Assembly (NCBI RefSeq): GCF_020921035.1 | Contig: NC_063150.1 | Location: forward strand, 28,443,826-28,507,825 | DNA length: 64,000 bases | DNA from: Rhodamnia argentea | Taxonomy: Eukaryota > Streptophyta > Magnoliopsida > Myrtales > Myrtaceae | Direction of reading: 5' to 3' | Shown here: piece by piece, positions 38,696 through 49,016 of the stretch | How the letters are laid out: each line of letters begins with the position of its first letter | How positions within the stretch are numbered: the first letter of the stretch is position 1 | Translations under genes and position numbers: made by a program | Notes under the pieces: generated by a model | Told to the model about the DNA's origin: nothing | Seen by the model: the letters and a program-made list of their open reading frames with translations, nothing else | Database searches by the model: none

Positions 38696-39210
38696 TAGGG
38701 GTGAACATGATTCCAAGGTAAAAACCTGAATCCTAGAACCGGATTTCTGGGGAATCGATTTGGTCTCAAGTTCTAGGATATGCAAAGTAGGTTCCATATT
38801 CTAAAATTTAAGAAACCTATTTTGATAAGCGGGTTCTAGGTGGAACAATTTTTTGTGTTTTTCTTCATATATGTCTTCATGTGATTCTACGGTATTTTAT
38901 GGCTTCCATTTTCGGCGATATCTATGACTAAGACTTTCACTTTGTTATTATTTTATATTTATTCGTATGTCTAAATATGAGTTGTGGTTAATGAATTGTC
39001 ACAACAAATGGTAGTCATTAAAACCGATGATTCATTGCAATCGTAAATTAGAAATACAGGTAGAACCCGGAATCGGTTGTGACATTGAAGGTTTCGGGTT
39101 TCAAAATATGCAAGTAAGTTTTAGGTTCCAGAAAATGAGGAACTTGTTTCGATGAGTAGGTTTCGGGTTCTAGGTGGAATTTGAATAGAATCGGAAACTG
39201 TTCATCCCTA
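38696..39210 (-). mobile_element. Non-autonomous hAT element, copy 3 (inverted)
   Basis: It has ends TAGGGGTGAACA and TGTTCATCCCTA. Its left part matches the reversed right part of copy 2 (ATGGTTCCAAGGTA-like), so it is in opposite orientation. The flanks CTCCCAAC and CTCTCGAC agree at 6 of 8 positions, an eroded 8-bp duplication. It is 515 bp. Confidence 0.75.
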
Positions 39211-41004
39211 CTCTCGACCCAGTTTAATATAGTCGGCGTAAAAAAAAAAATTTCCAGAATAATTGCTGGATCAATATACGTGAATCACGGCCAAGATTAC
39301 GTGATCATTCACGAAAGAACGAACTCCATTGGAGTTTCTGAGTATTATATTGATTTTTGCCGGCTAATTGACATATCCGCCCACCATGGCCCTACATTAG
39401 TCAACAATCCTTAGATGTTCCTTCTCAATACGTTTCTGTGAATTCACAATGAATTGGATTAAATGGGACGGAGACACTTGTGCTGATATAGATAAGCATG
39501 GACGTGCACCAATCCAATAGAAAAAAAATATGTGGCGAGCAGACCGACCCCTGCGGCTCCCTGAAGAAAACTTTAGTACTTCGAGCCTTGAGGCGACATA
39601 ATCTCGACTCTATTCATCGTCACTTTCATGTGACGTGTGTGATATCGCGTTCGCACGTCACTTAATACGAACCGCATATGATGTATTTCGTCCAATCATG
39701 CCCCTAGGAAAAAAAGGAAAAAGATGGGGAAAAAACTCGCCTTTCTCGTAGCTAAATATCGGATGAGGATGAACTCGATAAATGTGAATGTAATCCTCAT
39801 TTTCCGATTGATTAGGAGTAGTTATTGAGCTATCTGTTTGCATGTGAGCCCACTTGCGTCCACCCGTCACATCAAATGGGTCACATGCGGTGCATGTAAA
39901 CCCCAATCGATTTGCACTCGAGATCTCCAAATTCCTTCTTCGAACCAAGCGATCCCAACATGGACCATCTCGTAAATTTTCTCGCTTGGATATGAATTCA
40001 ACGGATCCCCCGAGTTCCTTCTTCAAATCAAGCGATCCCGACATGGGCTACCTCGTAAATTCCTTCCTTGGATTTGAATTCGACGTGTCCCGCTCGCCGG
40101 AGCCGATCGTTCGCCGATTATGTGGATCTCATAATTATGTATCAAACAACCGAGGCAATGAATCCAAATCCGAATAAGGATCGACCCCTCAAACTCATCG
40201 TACGTTTCAAGAATCAAGTGCGGCCGAGAGAATTGTCATTCCCTTCCTCGGTGTCTTCAAAAGCATCCGGCGCACGCCAAAAAAGGAGCACGAAAGGGTT
40301 CGAAAAGAAGGTAGAAAATGGATAATGATGAAGGAGTCCCGGGCTTCCACTTGGACCTCCTACTATTTGAGAACGAGTTCCGCGTGGAATGACGCGATTT
40401 TTCCTTACTGATTTAACTACGTTTTCTATCTCCATTTGTCCAAGTGGGCCGTAGTTTTGTCGGGGACGTACTTCAACTCTTGTCCGACATCATCTTATGG
40501 GGGGCACGATGTCATCGCTTGTATAAGTTTGTGAGAAGATGTGGTAGATAATAACCCGTGCTTGAGAACATAAATTTCATCCGTTTCAACAATCTACATC
40601 ACATGAGAATACGGTCTTATAAAAGCAATAGTAAAGATCATGATCAATGAATAAATTTAGATCGAGCTATATAAACATCATCTACATAAAAAAATTTAAT
40701 TAAATATAAATTAGGGCAATACTCATAGATACAATCCACCAATGAGAATGGCGGTTGGAGGACTCCTGTTAAAGTTGTAAGAAAAAGAAATAATGGATTT
40801 GATTTTCCACCTCCTATTTATTTTGGCAGTTCAGCTCGATAACAGTACTTAAGATATAATAAATAGAAAATGGAAAATTTTTATGATAATGTTTGGAAGG
40901 AAAAACTAATGAAAAATGGGCAATTTATAGCATTTTATATTTGTGTCATTTTCTACGTACGAGAGAACACAAGTAAAATAAGGTTAAAATAAGGTTATGT
41001 TTGT
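39211..41004. other. Intergenic, no gene seen
   Basis: Apart from the 83-bp tandem duplication I see no gene, RNA or well-bounded element. A 128-codon minus-strand frame at 39658-40044 overlaps a plus-strand frame of similar length and has no recognisable motif. Confidence 0.5.
39932..40092. repeat. 83-bp tandem duplication
   Basis: Two direct units start at 39932 and 40015 and share TTCCTTCTTC, AAGCGATCCC, ACATGG, CTCGTAAATT and GGATATGAATTCAACG/GGATTTGAATTCGACG. They are clearly diverged. Overlapping open frames on both strands show no known domain. Confidence 0.75.
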
Positions 41005-41495
41005 TAGGGGTGAGCATTTCATGTTCCTTATAGGTTCCACCTGGAATCTAGAACATATCCGTTGAAACTGTTTCTTTTTCATCCGCTATCCTATCGCAGG
41101 TTCCAAGGTAAGTTCCAAGGTCTACTCATGCCCACTTATATTCTTAATTGAACGATTACACTGATAATCACCTTTAATTATCACCATTTATGGTTATAAT
41201 CCATTGACCACAACTCATATTTAGATACACGAATAGATATAAAACATCAACAAAGTAAAAATTTCAGTTATAAATATCGTTGTAAATGAAAACTTAGATT
41301 AGTGGTTACAAATTGCACACTCGTCATCAAACGCAATGGAATATCGCGGGATCACGCGAAAACATATACAAAATAAAACACAAAAACTTTTTTGAGGTTA
41401 TAGGTTCCAAATTCCACTTACCTGGAACCTACCGGTCATAACATGTTCCTCAATTTTTTGAAACCTAGAACCTACCTCGTATACATTGGAACTTA
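41005..41495 (+). mobile_element. Non-autonomous hAT element, copy 4, right end displaced
   Basis: It starts TAGGGGTGAGCA and keeps the family core CAACTCATATTTAGATACACG. Similarity stops at CATTGGAACTTAG, where another MITE begins. A short CCATGCTCA at about 41770, beyond that MITE, may be the original right end. No target duplication was found. Confidence 0.65.
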
Positions 41496-41496
41496 G

Positions 41497-41748
41497 AAAA
41501 CAAACGACAATTGTTTCACTAAAAACAAATACTATAAGAAATATTTTCCTAAAAAATGATTCGCTTGTATAGTTTGAAATAATTAACCAATGAAAAAAGT
41601 TTTCATTAGTGAGAATAATTTATTTCTAAATATTTTCGTGGATGATATAAATATTTTTTCTTTAATCAATATTTGTAGGAGATAAGAGCGACCATGTTTT
41701 AAAAAAAATATTTTTCAAATCATTCATTTTTAGTGAAATAAATGCACC
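41497..41748. mobile_element. Tourist-like MITE nested in hAT copy 4
   Basis: The inverted ends share ATTGTTTCACTAAAAA (left) and, reversed, TTATTTCACTAAAAATG (right). The flanks both read CTTAG (41492-41496 and 41749-41753), containing the TTA typical of Tourist-like insertions. It is about 250 bp, AT-rich and non-coding. Confidence 0.55.
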
Positions 41749-42249
41749 CTTAGTTTGTTTTTTATTTCCATGCTCAATCAATAATTGGCAAATTTCAATT
41801 ACATAGAAGACAAGACAACTAATTTTCATCCCTTTTTTTCCTTAAATTGCCAGTCCTATCCTTATCGTGAAAAGCCTTGCTTATCTGACCTCGTTGAAGA
41901 ATTAGCTGGAGCAAAGAAATGATTTGGAAAAAACTTATCCTCATCCTCGAAGCCATTAAATAATTAATTAATTCGATTCGCAGCGGCCAGAAATATTCAA
42001 ACGCAAAAGCACGAGTTTTCAAAGTGTTTTGATGGCCGAAGTTATTGCGGCTGCCATCCTAAACGGATGTTCATCTTATCCCTAATTAAAATCCATAGGT
42101 CGAATTACCTAATTCTACCTAAAAATACTTATCTTGATTTCCGTAATTCCATCCCTCGGTACCAACCGCGTTATTGAATCATGGAATGTGACTTTTTCGC
42201 CCTACCACACCAATCACGACTAAATATTATCATTTTCGAAAGAAGGGAT

Positions 42250-42555
42250 AACCATTCAAAAAATTTTGAACCTTTTAATCGTGCCGATTTAATCCTAAAT
42301 CTTTTGAAGATTTGTCAATTCAGTTCTAAACCTAACCTTTTAAAGTTTTTCCAATTCAATCATAAATCTATTATTTGAATAATTGGCTGGAATGATCATA
42401 TTGACAAATTGCCAAGAGGGTTTAGGTCTAAATTGATAAATCATCAAAAGGTATAGGACTAAATTGATACAATTGAAAGTTTTAAAACTGAATCGACAAA
42501 TCTTAAATAAAGTTTAATCCGCACAATTAAAATGTTAAAAACTGAATTGGTCACC
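42250..42555. mobile_element. Small AT-rich TIR element (MITE)
   Basis: The two halves are imperfect inverted copies: left CCTTTTAATCGTGCCGATTTAA and right (reversed) CATTTTAATTGTGCGGATTAAA. Both continue through AGATTTGTC(A/G)ATTCAGTT. There is no coding capacity. The boundaries are approximate. Confidence 0.5.
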
Positions 42556-43030
42556 ATGCAATACGATTTTGACATTTTAGACAATTTTTCCTTCAAAAGA
42601 AAGCAAAGATAAGTATTACGAATCCGGGTAGATAGAGATGATGCCCTCGGAAAGCACCTACGAATTTCTACGGCGTTCGGTACGATTACATAGCAATTAG
42701 AGACGTTCATTACTTCCCCTTGCAAGGAAGATTCCAAACGGCATTCCCTCAAGTCAAACTCCACCTATCCACATAAATCAACAAACCATTAAAAAATATA
42801 AATGGATACAATCATTGAAAAGATGTAGATAAGAACTTATCCGCTCCCTTTAAATTCTCCCTCCAGGAACCTCCTTCAACCCTCCGCCACCCTCCACCAT
42901 TGCCCACCACCTTTCTTGATCAAGTTCAAACTCCTTCTTGTTCCACCCCTTCCCTGCACAAACCTCGTCGGTTAGGGAAGATGTTCTTGTGACAAAATCT
43001 TTCGAATCACGATGTTTCTGTAGCCCTGTC

Positions 43031-43117
43031 ATGAGCTCAATCGCTCCTTTCTCTCTGAATCTCCTGTCTCACTCGGTCTCAGTCGTGCTGCTGTATTGGT
43101 CCTATGTGATTTCCTGA
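43031..43117 (+). CDS. Sucrose-control peptide uORF (CPuORF of group S1 bZIP)
   Basis: This 28-codon upstream ORF lies in the bZIP leader and ends 77 nt before the main ATG. Its C-terminus, SVSVVLLYWSYVIS, lines up with the Arabidopsis bZIP11-type sucrose-control peptide end SFSVVFLYWFYVFS at 10 of 14 positions, and both stop directly after it. In that family the nascent peptide stalls ribosomes when sucrose is high and so represses translation of the bZIP. The N-terminal part differs from the roughly 42-aa Arabidopsis peptide and is shorter. Two four-codon uORFs (ATG at 42981 and 43012) precede it. The frame and the similarity are seen; sucrose control here is inferred. Confidence 0.85.
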   Translation: MSSIAPFSLNLLSHSVSVVLLYWSYVIS

Positions 43118-43194
43118 ACCTGGTCTGTCCTGATTAAGTTTGCTGGGACTGATTCATTTGACCGAGAGCCCGCGAAGTAGCAAAGCCCCGAAGG

Positions 43195-43617
43195 ATGATG
43201 TCCCTAGCGCAAGGTAGCTCGGGGTCCGAGGCCGATGCCAAGCACCTGGGGTCCAACGAGAAGAAGAGGCGGCGGATGCTGTCGAACCGGGAGTCGGCAA
43301 GGCGGTCGAGGATGAGGAAGCAGAAGCACCTTGAGGACCTGACGAGGGAGATGGGTGAGCTGGAGAGGGAGAACCGCGAGATCGTCAGGGCTTACGAGGC
43401 CAAGTCACGGTGCCACCTTGGCCTTCAGTGGGAGAACGACGCCCTGCTCGCCGAGAAGGCGGCGCTCGAGAATTACCTGAACAGCATGGAGTCGATCATC
43501 AGCAGTTTCAGGCAGAACGGGCAGTGTCAAAGGCTCGGTTCTGGGGTCCAAGAGCCGTGGCTGGTCCACAGCCCGTCGCAACAGATGGTGGCATCTGCTA
43601 GCATGTCTAGGATTTAG
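43195..43617 (+). CDS. Group S1 bZIP transcription factor
   Basis: This is an intronless 140-aa basic leucine-zipper protein, a nuclear factor expected to bind ACGT or ocs-type elements and to heterodimerise with group C bZIPs in sugar and energy signalling. The basic region reads KKRRRMLSNRESARRSRMRKQ, with the invariant N31-x7-R39. Zipper positions are L49, L56, I63, (K70), L77, L84, L91 and M98, eight heptads as in S1 proteins. The C-terminus ...PWLVHSPSQQMVASAS resembles the W...QP(L/M)MAS ending of S1 members. Single-exon structure, size and the sucrose-control uORF in the leader all support S1 (bZIP1/2/11/44/53 group). I cannot say which member. Coding GC content is far above the flanks. 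An adjacent second ATG at 43198 makes the exact start uncertain by one codon. Confidence 0.93.
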   Translation: MMSLAQGSSGSEADAKHLGSNEKKRRRMLSNRESARRSRMRKQKHLEDLTREMGELERENREIVRAYEAKSRCHLGLQWENDALLAEKAALENYLNSMESIISSFRQNGQCQRLGSGVQEPWLVHSPSQQMVASASMSRI

Positions 43618-45440
43618 GTGACATGTAAGTCACATGTTAAGGTGTCTGTAACTGTTGCCCAGGTCATTGTTAGGCTCACCTTGTCTGTCCAACATTGTTG
43701 CTCATTCCTTCATTGTTCTTGATTGTGTGCGTGAATGGAAGATGGGAAGATTTATCTGTGCTAATATTCGACTGCATCGGACGCAGCATGCTGCTTTATT
43801 CTATCTTTCGTGATAAACTGCACGATTCCTCCCCAAGAACCCGACCTAACGGGAAAATGGTTGACGATGACATCCAGTTTCTTGGAAAGCGATAGATGCA
43901 CATTGATCTCAAATAATTACCAGCTTGATGATTGATGAATTCGCATACTTCTAATGTTACATTTTGAACAAGTATCTTTCGGCACCAATAATACATCGCC
44001 AATCTCATCCGCCTGCTTTGTGCACATTCCAGGACTTTGTTTCGAAAACATGGGCTGGTATTTTCTTTCTTTTTCTTCAACTGAGAAGCAGTACTGACTG
44101 AAATTCTATGTGTTTTGATTGAATTACGCGTTCTGTAACCTCCTTTCAGGAAGACACCTTATCAGGTGACGACAATAGACAGTCTCGCTAGTCCCGAAGG
44201 TCAGCGATTCTGTTTTGTGCTTCGACTAGCCTTTACAACCGGCGATGGTCCATAGTGCTATTGCAGTCCAGACTATGCAATCGTCTAAATCTGAGATTCA
44301 CGCACATAATGTAACATACGGAGTTGACAGAGCAAGTTCAGATGGACAATTATTGAGGGTGCTCATAAAACTATTATCCCCAACCTCATCTTGTAAATGA
44401 CGCTTGGAACATTTCTAGGATCCTTCCAGGTTCTAGCTCAATCTCTTTAGACCCTTCGGGATTAGAAATTGCACGTGAATAGTCAGTATTAAGGCGCTTG
44501 AAACCGACCGAATCTCTAAAAGTATAATAGGGTCTACAAAATCTGGCCATGAGCTTGTCACAGCTAGAATTACTTTGCTGAACTATTATGCGTCTCCTTG
44601 TGAATTTGTGAACCTACTCGCTTGAGCTCAAGTGTGGTTGATACACATTTTGTATAGAATGATACAACGCCTCTCCTTGTCGCACTTGAATCGGTGGCAC
44701 GGATGGTAAACCCGATCAAAGGAGCTTCAGACTAATGCACACTTTAGAGAAGATACGGGTGTTTCCAGGTGAATGGACATGCTGTAGTGTTCGCACAATT
44801 TATGTATGTCGCTGTAGGTCAATTCGAGTTTAGTATTATCGGAAGTCAGAGGAAGCGGAAACAGAACTGTAAACAAATGCTTGGACTTCGGCATTGTCTA
44901 GCGGCCTATCACCCTAGTGAGATGCTAATCGTCTTCTGAGATTCAAGCGGGAGGCTACCCTCGACTCACCTTTATATCTAAAAAAACTCCTCCCCGTGCC
45001 TGCCACCTTGTAAGAACGCTTGGTATATTTGCAGAGACCTATTTCACTTGGCATATTCGATCTCGGGCTCAGCTGAAATGCTTTAGTTTAGGATGATTTT
45101 GTAAAATGAACTTCTCGAAACTAACGTGAACAGCGTGGACATTGCTATTTCGTAGTTGAAGAAGCCCGACTTCGAAGGAAATCTTTGGCACAGAAAGTAA
45201 TTAGGAAGTTAATGCTTTCAAACACACAGTAGAGTCCAATTCTCATCAGATAAAAATACACAGTAGAAGCACAACTCAAATAAATTCTAAACAAAATGAC
45301 AGGACTTTTAAGAGGAATAGGTGATAGATTTCATCACCTCTCTTCCTATTTACAATCAAGGCGACGAGATTTCCGATTGGTCTTTTGGACACTAAACGAG
45401 CGCGAGATTATGAGAAATGTCCAGAGCGGTCCCTCTACAA
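43618..45440. other. Intergenic region between convergent bZIP and GRAS genes
   Basis: This holds the bZIP 3' UTR at its left end and the GRAS 3' UTR at its right end. Between them are about 1.3 kb with no open frame of note, no repeats that I could pair and no RNA gene signature. Confidence 0.5.
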
Positions 45441-47231
45441 TCAGGTGAACTTCAAGACAGAAAGAGACTGCACTGGCGTGCCCTTCCACCCGACAATAAG
45501 ACATTTGCCGTTCATATCGAATGTACAAAACCTCCCGCAGCCGAACTTTTCCATGACCAAGTTCGCATGGTACAAAGATGAACTGCTCAGTTCCGCCTCA
45601 ATCATGCCAAACCGGCCAAAATAGGCCCTCCAAACGTCGATCTTCACATGTCGGACCGTCCGTTCCTCACCTTCGCTGGCTAGAATATTCTTAACCGCGT
45701 CGCCAAAGTAAATCGATTCGATGATCCTCCTATTGAAATCTTCCCGACTCATGGAAGCTTCGAGGCAGTCGAAGCACGCACCGTAGTAGAAGAGTGATTC
45801 GATAAAACGGTGCACGAAGTTCGGTGAATTGAGGTTTGCCTCGACTTCGGCAACCACCATTACACGCGGATTGGTCTTTCTGATTACTTTCATCAATGAT
45901 TCAAGACGGTTAGGCTGCGGTATCAAGGTCCGTAAGAAGTACTGAGAGTAGACAAACACCGCTTCCTCGGTGTCAATCTCGAATAGTTCATGTTTGAGAT
46001 CCAGCACATCTCCTACCACAACAGACTTGAAAGTGAAGGGCAAACTCATGCTCTGAGCAAAATTTATCAACCTCTTACCGGTCTCGTCAATCCGATTCTT
46101 CGAAGAGGTTCCTACAGCAGTTATCTTCAGAAGTTCAATCTGGCAATCATAGCACAATACGAGCGCTTGCATTAGGATCGTCCACTGGGCCCCGGAGCCT
46201 ATGTTGAGATCGATCACATGAACCTTCTTTGCATCGTCCACACTTTCCACAATCGCCTGCACTCCTGCGAATTGCGCCACCTGCACGAACGGGAGCTCTT
46301 GATGACACGCGATCTTGCTCCGCGTCGGGTTCGTCATTTGTGCGTGGGGATCAGGTTTCTGTCTCTTTCCGCAGGCGTTTACTGCGATTCTTCCACTTCC
46401 TCGATCAATCCTTTCACGCAGCGCCTCAGCAAAGTAGAAAACTACCCTTTGGATTGGATTGCCCTTGTTCGAGCACAAGCAGTTGCACTGGTTCAGCAAC
46501 TTGCTCGCCCGATGGAACTCCTGATAGTGCACTTTCTCTGCTGCGAACAGAAGCAGTTCTACTAGCTGTGCGTCCTTCATGTCCTGATCGGAGAGACCAG
46601 AGAAAGATGACCCATACGGGTGGATGAAAGTTGAGGGCAGATCGCCCACTGAGGAGGTGGTCTGGATGAATTTAACTCCAGCTAACCTGATAATCTCTTC
46701 GGTCGACAAGCTTGGATCTGCGAGTCTGTTCAAAGTGGTATTGCTGCTCGGTTTGATGAACTTGTCCCCATCAAGCTTCTTCCACCTGTGTTCGTAGCTC
46801 TTGAGGAGCTCGAGGGAGGCCAGCCAAAAGGGATGCTGCTTTTCCTTCTTGTCTTTACCGTGCTGGACTCCACTCAGCTCCGACCCAAGGTTCGCAATCT
46901 CCTTCAAGCACGTTTGGAGTGTGGGAGAGCCGGCTTCGAAGTTCAAGTCATCGAGCAGATCATCAGCGGGAAGCGGATACTCCTCCTGCTTGTCCTGCTG
47001 TTGGAATTTCGCGAAGACGAGGTCCGACTCCAACAAGTTGTCTTGATAGAGTCCAAAATCAGAGTTGAGAGTCTCCATGAAAGAAGAGTCTCTCCAGTAC
47101 TCTTCTCTAGAATGATTGTGCTTGCTTCCATTTGTTCCTCCCACAACATCATCAAACTCGTTGTTGGAACCGAGATTTTCTCGGACGACCACAGGACCGA
47201 ACACCTCAAAAGAGAACGTTGTAGACGCCAT
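45441..47231 (-). CDS. GRAS family transcription regulator (DELLA RGL1/TF80-like)
   Basis: This is an intronless 596-aa GRAS protein, a nuclear transcriptional regulator. The start is the ATG at 47231 (MASTTFSFEVFGP...), not the in-frame GTG twelve bases upstream. The N-terminal 160 residues are variable and acidic and lack the DELLA/TVHYNP motifs, so gibberellin control through GID1 is not expected. The GRAS domain contains LHRI (AQLVELLLFAAEKVHYQEF), the FYFAEALRERIDRGSGRI stretch, VHIID as VHVIDLNIGSGAQW, LHRII (ETGKRLINFAQSM), PFYRE-like and RVER-like parts (ESIYFGDAVKNILASEGEER) and a SAW end (GKCLIVGWKGTPVQSLSV). It resembles the eudicot subfamily often labelled RGL1-like. A TATA box (47384-47391, TATATAAG on the minus strand) lies about 155 bp upstream of the start. 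Confidence 0.93.
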   Translation of the reverse strand: MASTTFSFEVFGPVVVRENLGSNNEFDDVVGGTNGSKHNHSREEYWRDSSFMETLNSDFGLYQDNLLESDLVFAKFQQQDKQEEYPLPADDLLDDLNFEAGSPTLQTCLKEIANLGSELSGVQHGKDKKEKQHPFWLASLELLKSYEHRWKKLDGDKFIKPSSNTTLNRLADPSLSTEEIIRLAGVKFIQTTSSVGDLPSTFIHPYGSSFSGLSDQDMKDAQLVELLLFAAEKVHYQEFHRASKLLNQCNCLCSNKGNPIQRVVFYFAEALRERIDRGSGRIAVNACGKRQKPDPHAQMTNPTRSKIACHQELPFVQVAQFAGVQAIVESVDDAKKVHVIDLNIGSGAQWTILMQALVLCYDCQIELLKITAVGTSSKNRIDETGKRLINFAQSMSLPFTFKSVVVGDVLDLKHELFEIDTEEAVFVYSQYFLRTLIPQPNRLESLMKVIRKTNPRVMVVAEVEANLNSPNFVHRFIESLFYYGACFDCLEASMSREDFNRRIIESIYFGDAVKNILASEGEERTVRHVKIDVWRAYFGRFGMIEAELSSSSLYHANLVMEKFGCGRFCTFDMNGKCLIVGWKGTPVQSLSVLKFT

Positions 47232-47383
47232 CTTGAAATGCACAGACAGTTCACTGACCTATCTCAAGCACATACTCAACAGGGGGTATCGGAAGAGCAG
47301 AAATATCATCGCCGGTTCACACAATAGGAACAAGATTTTTCTTTTCGACCCGGCAACTCTTTGTGCATAACTAACTTTTCCCG

Positions 47384-47391
47384 CTTATATA
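47384..47391 (-). promoter_or_regulatory. TATA box of the GRAS gene
   Basis: TATATAAG on the minus strand at a plausible distance upstream of the GRAS start; it implies a 5' UTR of about 120-130 nt. Confidence 0.6.
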
Positions 47392-47457
47392 ATGGAGGAA
47401 ACTTTCACACTCAGAAACATCAAGTACAGTCCTCTTGACGTCAACATGTTGATGAAA

Positions 47458-47676
47458 TCAAGGCAGGCCGACCTGCGACGCAATGCGGTTTGACAAGTTC
47501 AGTGCGATTCTTGAATTCATGTCCGGCTTTTCAAGACCAGAACAATTATCTTGACACCCGAAAGGACTCGAACAAGAGTTAGAATCCAAAGGGCGCATCA
47601 AGGACTCCATAACAGAAGCATCCCTGGACCAAACAAATCTCCTCAGAAGTTCAGCCAAAAGAGCCAGGACAAACAT
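47458..47676 (-). pseudogene. Possible GRAS N-terminal fragment
   Basis: An open stretch upstream of the GRAS gene on the same strand encodes VWSRDASVMESL and later QDNCSGLEKPDM. This resembles the functional neighbour's YWRDSSFMETL and QDNLLESD in the same order. The similarity is short and could be chance. If real, it is a truncated tandem copy of the variable N-terminal region, with no GRAS domain following it. Confidence 0.3.
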
Positions 47677-47699
47677 AGGACGACGTTCATGAACGAATC

Positions 47700-48983
47700 A
47701 GCAAATAAGTAGACTCACACATGGAGGAAGCAACCAAGGAGGTCACAAGCTTACAAAGCCGCCTGCATATTTCCAAAAGCTTCGTCTTCTCCAAAGAAGC
47801 ATTGTGCGACGCACGACAGCGACGCCCGACAATTCTTGCATGTTCGTTCCATCGTTTACTCGAACTCGCCTCGGGTGATTTGTGAATACGCGAATGAAAT
47901 GAGGCAGGACCAGTCAACCGAAAATGGCGTCTTCTCGTCCGCCCTTGTTTGATTGGCACTAGTCGATCTATGATATACAACTTTCGTGCAAAAATAAAAA
48001 TAAAAAAAAAATCTAGGATATACAACAAAAGATGATGACGTCTATGCTTACGCAGTTTGACAGGTTTAGGGAACGTTTGCAAGACCCGGTGAATGGGCCG
48101 CGACTCCCAGAAAGGATTGATGAAGAGCTTGACATGGTTTCGCATTGGCCATATGGCTTGTTTTCCTGGCAGGATATAGAGCACGTCAATTGGCTAAGGT
48201 GGGAAAAATTGTCCAAAAAATCTTATATTTATTGCACTTTTTGACAATTCAGTCCTAATTCAATTAATTTTGGCCTATTGAGCCTAAACATTTTTCCGTT
48301 TTGTCAATTAAGCCTATCTGATCAATTTTGACTGAAAATCGATAACATGGACATCGACCGCCTTTTATAGTACGACCGGTGTTAACGTTGACAATATTTA
48401 ATAACGTTTTAATATCTTTTCGACTTATTTATTTATTTTTTATTTACAAATTTTCCCTTGTTTTTATTTTTTTATTTTTTTCCTTGTCCTTTTCTTTTTC
48501 CCTATTGCGCGAGGGCACCCCGGTCGGAGGGCGCCTTCGCTAGATGGTTGCCCTCACCTAAGGGCAGCGACCTCCGCCGACAATCACGAGACCCGGTGAT
48601 GCCCGACAAGAATAAGACAATGACACGGCCATCCTTTCATCCAAAGGACGCAGTACTAGAGTTTTCTATAAACCATAGATAATATGTATACATATAATCA
48701 AACAACTAACTCAGAAGCTCAACATAGCTATATACAACTCATACCCAAAAGTCCCCACTATCAAAAAGTCATCATGCTAATAATGACGTTCACGTCCTAC
48801 CTGCAGCTGTCTGAAGAACCTGGAAAGCAAGTAAGATGAAAGGGATAAGCAATTACAGCCCGGTGAGTAATAAACCTTGGTAGATTGAGCATCATATACA
48901 CCTTTACAAAACCAAACCATAACTCATTTAACCTAAATCTGAAATATAACAAATTTCAAGATACGTATTCATATGCATATATT

Positions 48984-49016
<33 letters not shown>

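Noticed and set aside
39658-40217. Overlapping 107- and 128-codon frames on both strands around 40.0 kb
   Set aside because: They arise from an 83-bp tandem duplication and have no recognisable protein similarity.
47232-47243. Upstream in-frame start for the GRAS protein (MHFKM...)
   Set aside because: The codon is GTG; plant nuclear genes use ATG, which lies at 47231.
46218-47327. Several plus-strand frames of 80-180 codons across the GRAS gene
   Set aside because: They are antisense shadows of a conserved intronless GRAS coding region on the minus strand.
48992-49016. (TG)n run as a regulatory or recombination signal
   Set aside because: It is a plain dinucleotide microsatellite with nothing around it that suggests a function.
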